NCBI RefSeq assembly: GCF_012272835.1 | Contig: NZ_JAAWWK010000002.1 | Coordinates: 897,451-961,450, forward strand | Length of the DNA stretch: 64,000 bases | Direction of reading: 5' to 3' | DNA from: Spongiibacter thalassae | GTDB lineage: Bacteria; Pseudomonadota; Gammaproteobacteria; Pseudomonadales; Spongiibacteraceae | In this document: piece after piece, positions 60,699 through 64,000 of the stretch | Layout of the letters: every line of letters starts with the position of its first letter | How positions within the stretch are numbered: the first letter of the stretch is position 1 | Notes under the pieces: generated by a model | The model's database searches: none | What the model was told of the DNA's origin: nothing | Seen by the model: only the letters and a program-made list of their open reading frames with translations | Made by a program: the position numbers and the translations under genes

Positions 60699-62054
60699 AT
60701 GTCCGACTACGATTACGACCTTTTCGTCATCGGTGCCGGTAGCGGCGGTGTTCGCGCCGCGCGGATGTCCGCTGGATACGGTGCCCGTGTAGCTATCGCC
60801 GAGTCCCGCTATCTGGGTGGCACCTGTGTGAACGTCGGCTGTGTTCCCAAAAAATTATTCAGCTACGCCGCCCATTTTCCGGAAAATATCCACGATGCAG
60901 CGGGCTTTGGTTGGGATGTGCCGAGCCCCAGGCTGGATTGGCCGCGCCTGAGGGACAATAAAACCCGCGAAATCGAGCGCCTGAACGGCATCTACGGCAA
61001 TATGCTGAATAATGCCGGGGTGACGATAATCAATGGTCACGCACGTATTGTCGATAGCCATACGGTTGACGTGGGGGGAAAGCGTTATTCCGCCGAACGC
61101 CTGTTGATTGCGGTGGGCGGCTGGCCCTTTACCCCGGACATTCCCGGGGCTGAGCATATAATCAGTTCCAACGAAGTGTTCTACCTTGATGAATTGCCCC
61201 GCCAAGCGGTGGTGGTTGGCGGCGGCTATATCGCTACCGAGTTCGCCGGTATTCTTCAGGGACTTGGGGTAGAGGTAACGCAAATTTACCGAGGGCCGCT
61301 GTTCCTGAGGGGCTTCGATCAGGAAATTCGCGAACATCTGGTTACCGAAATGCAGCAGCAGGGCGTCACCCTGGCCTTCAACGAAAATGTCACTGCAATA
61401 GAGAAGCGGGCAGAGGGTGATTTTCAGTTGAGCCTGGAAAACGGCGGCACCATGAGCACCGGGCTGGTGTTATACGCCACCGGGCGCAAGCCCTTGCTGG
61501 ATAATCTCGGGTTGGAGAACACTGAGGTAACGCTGAATGACAAGGGCTATATCGCCGTTGACAGCACCTTCCAGACGGCCGACCCGAGCATTTATGCGCT
61601 GGGCGATGTCACCGGGGGAATTGAATTAACACCGGTTGCCCTGGCGGAGGGAATGAACCTTGCGAAACGGCTCTTTGCGGGTATCGACGAGCCGCTGGAC
61701 TACGACTATATTCCTACGGCGATCTTTTCCCAGCCGAATATTTCGACTGTTGGCTACAGTGAAGAGCAGGCGAGGGATAAATTCGGCGAAATCAGCGTGT
61801 TTACCTCTCGCTTTCGTCATCTCAAGCACACCCTGACGGACAACCCGTCCAAAGTCTTTCTGAAACTGGTGGTGGACAGGGCCTCAGACCGTGTTGTCGG
61901 TGCCCATATGCTTGGGGATGATGCCGGAGAGTTGATTCAGGGGATTGCGGTGGCGATTCGCGCCGGTGCGACGAAACGGGATTTCGATACCACCATTGGT
62001 ATTCACCCCACAGTGGCCGAGGAGTTTGTAACGATGCGCGAGGCGACCCGCTAG
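60699..62054 (+). CDS. gor: glutathione-disulfide reductase
   Basis: This 451-aa flavoprotein reduces glutathione disulfide with [17 protein letters not shown] binds [16 protein letters not shown] holds the redox cysteines, [12 protein letters not shown] is the NADPH Rossmann start, and [13 protein letters not shown] carries the catalytic His. ATG 60699 has GGAG at good spacing; an upstream ATG at 60687 is rejected. It follows cysG by 34 bases. Confidence 0.94.
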   Translation: MSDYDYDLFVIGAGSGGVRAARMSAGYGARVAIAESRYLGGTCVNVGCVPKKLFSYAAHFPENIHDAAGFGWDVPSPRLDWPRLRDNKTREIERLNGIYGNMLNNAGVTIINGHARIVDSHTVDVGGKRYSAERLLIAVGGWPFTPDIPGAEHIISSNEVFYLDELPRQAVVVGGGYIATEFAGILQGLGVEVTQIYRGPLFLRGFDQEIREHLVTEMQQQGVTLAFNENVTAIEKRAEGDFQLSLENGGTMSTGLVLYATGRKPLLDNLGLENTEVTLNDKGYIAVDSTFQTADPSIYALGDVTGGIELTPVALAEGMNLAKRLFAGIDEPLDYDYIPTAIFSQPNISTVGYSEEQARDKFGEISVFTSRFRHLKHTLTDNPSKVFLKLVVDRASDRVVGAHMLGDDAGELIQGIAVAIRAGATKRDFDTTIGIHPTVAEEFVTMREATR

Positions 62055-62077
62055 GGCGCTTCGCGCACCTCCCTTGG

Positions 62078-62092
62078 ACCGGGCTCCCCCGG
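62078..62092. terminator. weak hairpin between gor and prc
   Basis: ACCGGG and CCCGGT form a 6-bp stem in the 39-base gap between the convergent gor and prc stops, followed by TTAA only. Position suggests a shared weak terminator. Confidence 0.35.
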
Positions 62093-62093
62093 T

Positions 62094-64000
62094 TTAAGGT
62101 CGGCCTACAGCCAGCCGGTCGGGCTGGAAGTAGGGCATGGCGTCAACCAGAATATGACCGGCTTCGATCAACAGCGGATCCGGCTTTTTGTCTTTCTTGT
62201 CTTCATCGCCCTCGGCGTCACTGTGCTCAGGCGTCAGCGGCAGATCCTGGGCTACATCCAGTTCCTTGTCTTCTTCCAGCACGTCGAGGGGCGGCTCGCC
62301 CTTGGCCACACGGCGGCGATTTTCCATCGCCAGTTGCAGGGCCTTTTGCTCGTCCCGCTCTTTTTTGCGCTTGTCGATGTTCAGCGACAGGGTTTTGCGG
62401 TCGCGGTACTTTTCAATGGCCGACAGCTGCTCTTTCAAAAAGCGGAAGTCAGGGTCCTTGGCAACCCGTTTTTCGTGCTTTTGCTGTAGCGTGTTAAAGG
62501 ACGCGCGCAGGTCAAAATAGTAGTTATGACGGGCGCGGGGAATGCTGTCCCACTCCATGGCATTGTCGAGGATACTCTCGCCGATGGTGTCCTTGTCGTA
62601 CAGCGGTGGGAAGGCGATATCGGGGATGACACCGCGATTCTGGGTGCTGTCGCCGGAAATGCGGTAGAACTTGGACTCGGTCAGTTTTAATTGACCGTGG
62701 CCCAGTGTATTGACCGACTGGACTGTGCCTTTACCAAATGACTGGGTGCCGATAACGATACCGCGCTGATAATCCTGTATTGCACCGGCAAAAATCTCGG
62801 ATGCCGAGGCGCTCATGCGGTTGATAAGCACCGCCAACGGGCCAGTGTAATAGGGCGAGCGGCGGCGTTTGCCTTCGTAAATCACTCGGGAGTTGGAGTG
62901 CTTGATCTGTACCGTCGGCCCCGCTTCAATGAACAAGCCCACCAAACTATTGGCTTCGGCGAGGGAGCCGCCACCGTTGTCGCGCAGGTCGATCACAATA
63001 CCCTCGGCACCCTCTGACAACAGCTCGCCCATAATACGCACGGTGTCGCGGGTGGTGCTGCGATAGTCGGGGTCGCCCATGCGAAAGGCTTCAAAATCGA
63101 GATAAAAGGTGGGAATGCTGATAACCCCGATCTTGCGGGTCGCGCCGTCGGCCTCGGTGATCTCGATAAGCTCTCCCTTGGCACTTTGCTCCTCAAGTTT
63201 GACCTCATTGCGTTCAATCACCACCAGTTTGCGCTCTTCATCGCTGGGCGCGATGGCGGGAATGACTTCAAGGCGCACCGTGGAGCCACTGGGGCCGCGA
63301 ATCAGGTCGACCACGTCGTCGAGGCGCCAGCCGATAACATCCTGCATTTCGCCGTCCTTACCCTGGGCGACACCGACTATTTTGTCAGCCGGTTGCAGCT
63401 CACCCTGTTTGGCGGCAGGGCCCCCGGGCACCAAACGGACGATTTTGGTGTAATCGTCCTCCATTTGTAACACGGCACCGATGCCCTCCAGTTTGAGGCT
63501 CATATTGATCTGGAAGTTTTCCGACAGGCGAGGCGAAAAATAGTCGGTGTGGGGGTCATACAGCGAGGCCAAGGCGTTGGCATACATTTGAAAAGCGTCT
63601 TCTGCCTCCAGTTGTGTCATGCGCTTGAGCTGGTTTTTAAAACGTTTTTCCAGCAGTTCAACAATGTCTTTGTCTTCCTTGCCGGCCAAACGCAGGCCAA
63701 GCACGCGGTTTTTCAACTGTTTACGCCAGATTTCGTCAGCTTCGGCTTTATTCCTGGGCCAGGGCATTTCGCTGCGATCGAGCAGGATTTCCTCATCTTT
63801 GGAAAAATCCATCGCGGCTACCCGCTTATTCAGGTTTTTAATCGTGTTTTCAAAGCGCTCCGTTATTCGCAGGCGATAGCGATTGAAAATGCTGAAACCG
63901 GTGTCGAGGCGGCTTTTTTTCAGCTCGTCATCCAGAGAGTGTCGAGACTTCATAAACTCGTCGATATCCGACTGAAGGAATATCTGTCGGTTGGGGTCAA
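62094..64000 (-). CDS. prc: tail-specific protease Prc (C-terminal processing peptidase), 5' end missing
   Basis: At least 635 residues of this periplasmic S41A protease are present; the frame runs off the right edge, so the signal peptide is not seen. A PDZ domain lies in the middle (IVRLVPGGPAAKQGELQPADKIVGVAQG), followed by the protease part with RMSASASEIFAGA (nucleophile Ser) and GTQSFGKGTVQ (general-base Lys). Prc trims and degrades envelope proteins by their C-termini, for example FtsI and ssrA-tagged proteins. The C-terminal tail is rich in charged residues. Confidence 0.93.
   Translation of the reverse strand, partial: DPNRQIFLQSDIDEFMKSRHSLDDELKKSRLDTGFSIFNRYRLRITERFENTIKNLNKRVAAMDFSKDEEILLDRSEMPWPRNKAEADEIWRKQLKNRVLGLRLAGKEDKDIVELLEKRFKNQLKRMTQLEAEDAFQMYANALASLYDPHTDYFSPRLSENFQINMSLKLEGIGAVLQMEDDYTKIVRLVPGGPAAKQGELQPADKIVGVAQGKDGEMQDVIGWRLDDVVDLIRGPSGSTVRLEVIPAIAPSDEERKLVVIERNEVKLEEQSAKGELIEITEADGATRKIGVISIPTFYLDFEAFRMGDPDYRSTTRDTVRIMGELLSEGAEGIVIDLRDNGGGSLAEANSLVGLFIEAGPTVQIKHSNSRVIYEGKRRRSPYYTGPLAVLINRMSASASEIFAGAIQDYQRGIVIGTQSFGKGTVQSVNTLGHGQLKLTESKFYRISGDSTQNRGVIPDIAFPPLYDKDTIGESILDNAMEWDSIPRARHNYYFDLRASFNTLQQKHEKRVAKDPDFRFLKEQLSAIEKYRDRKTLSLNIDKRKKERDEQKALQLAMENRRRVAKGEPPLDVLEEDKELDVAQDLPLTPEHSDAEGDEDKKDKKPDPLLIEAGHILVDAMPYFQPDRLAVGRP

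Overview
The window is a gene-dense stretch of a gammaproteobacterial chromosome. Every gene I can assign is a normal housekeeping or metabolic gene. I see no tRNA, rRNA, insertion sequence, phage or CRISPR array. The order icd, cspD, clpS, clpA, infA, bpt, aat, trxB, ftsK, lolA, rarA, crcB, serS, cysG, with purB-hflD-mnmA next to it, is the arrangement I remember from Pseudomonas and its relatives. The propionyl-CoA operon, the acyl-CoA synthetase with an NTF2-like partner, and the cysB/thrH and ppsR/ppsA neighbourhoods would suit a marine lineage such as Cellvibrionales/Spongiibacteraceae. That placement is inference; a phylogeny of FtsK, ClpA or SerS would settle it.

Region 1 (1-9.6 kb): the tail of an unknown gene, a bidirectional terminator, a secreted lipoprotein-type amidase, a metallo-beta-lactamase-fold hydrolase followed by moaC-moaD-moaE, then a flavin reductase, a zinc-ribbon NUDIX hydrolase, a PhzF-like protein, rmuC, a peroxiredoxin, a small unknown gene and a YkvA-family protein. 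Region 2 (9.7-22.7 kb): an acyl-CoA synthetase/NTF2-like pair, exonuclease III, a yajC standing apart from secDF, a D-cysteine desulfhydrase-like enzyme, an alanine/glycine symporter, alanine racemase, a trypsin-like protease with a long unassigned N-terminal part, a 5'-nucleotidase, cysB, thrH and pabB.

Region 3 (22.7-31.9 kb) is a propionyl-CoA to succinyl-CoA operon: carboxyltransferase, an unusually long (947 aa) biotin carboxylase/biotin carrier protein, methylmalonyl-CoA epimerase, mutase, MeaB chaperone and a thioesterase. RNA hairpins lie in three of its intergenic gaps. Region 4 (31.9-45.4 kb): a patatin phospholipase coupled to ppsR, divergent ppsA with a strong terminator, an omega-amidase/aminotransferase pair, a Rieske protein, and a long leftward block: GNAT-fusion protein, roxA, purB, hflD, mnmA, nudJ and rluE.

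Region 5 (45.6-64 kb): icd; then cspD/clpS/clpA, and infA, bpt, aat and trxB on the opposite strand. This gathers the N-degron transferases, adaptor and unfoldase in about 5 kb. It is followed by ftsK-lolA-rarA-crcB-serS-cysG-gor and a tail-specific protease (prc) that runs off the right edge.

The least ordinary items are the long carboxylase subunit with its large non-canonical middle region, and two long imperfect palindromes (20476-20599 and 30371-30431) that share the core AGACGCT...AGCGTCT and look like members of one interspersed hairpin family.
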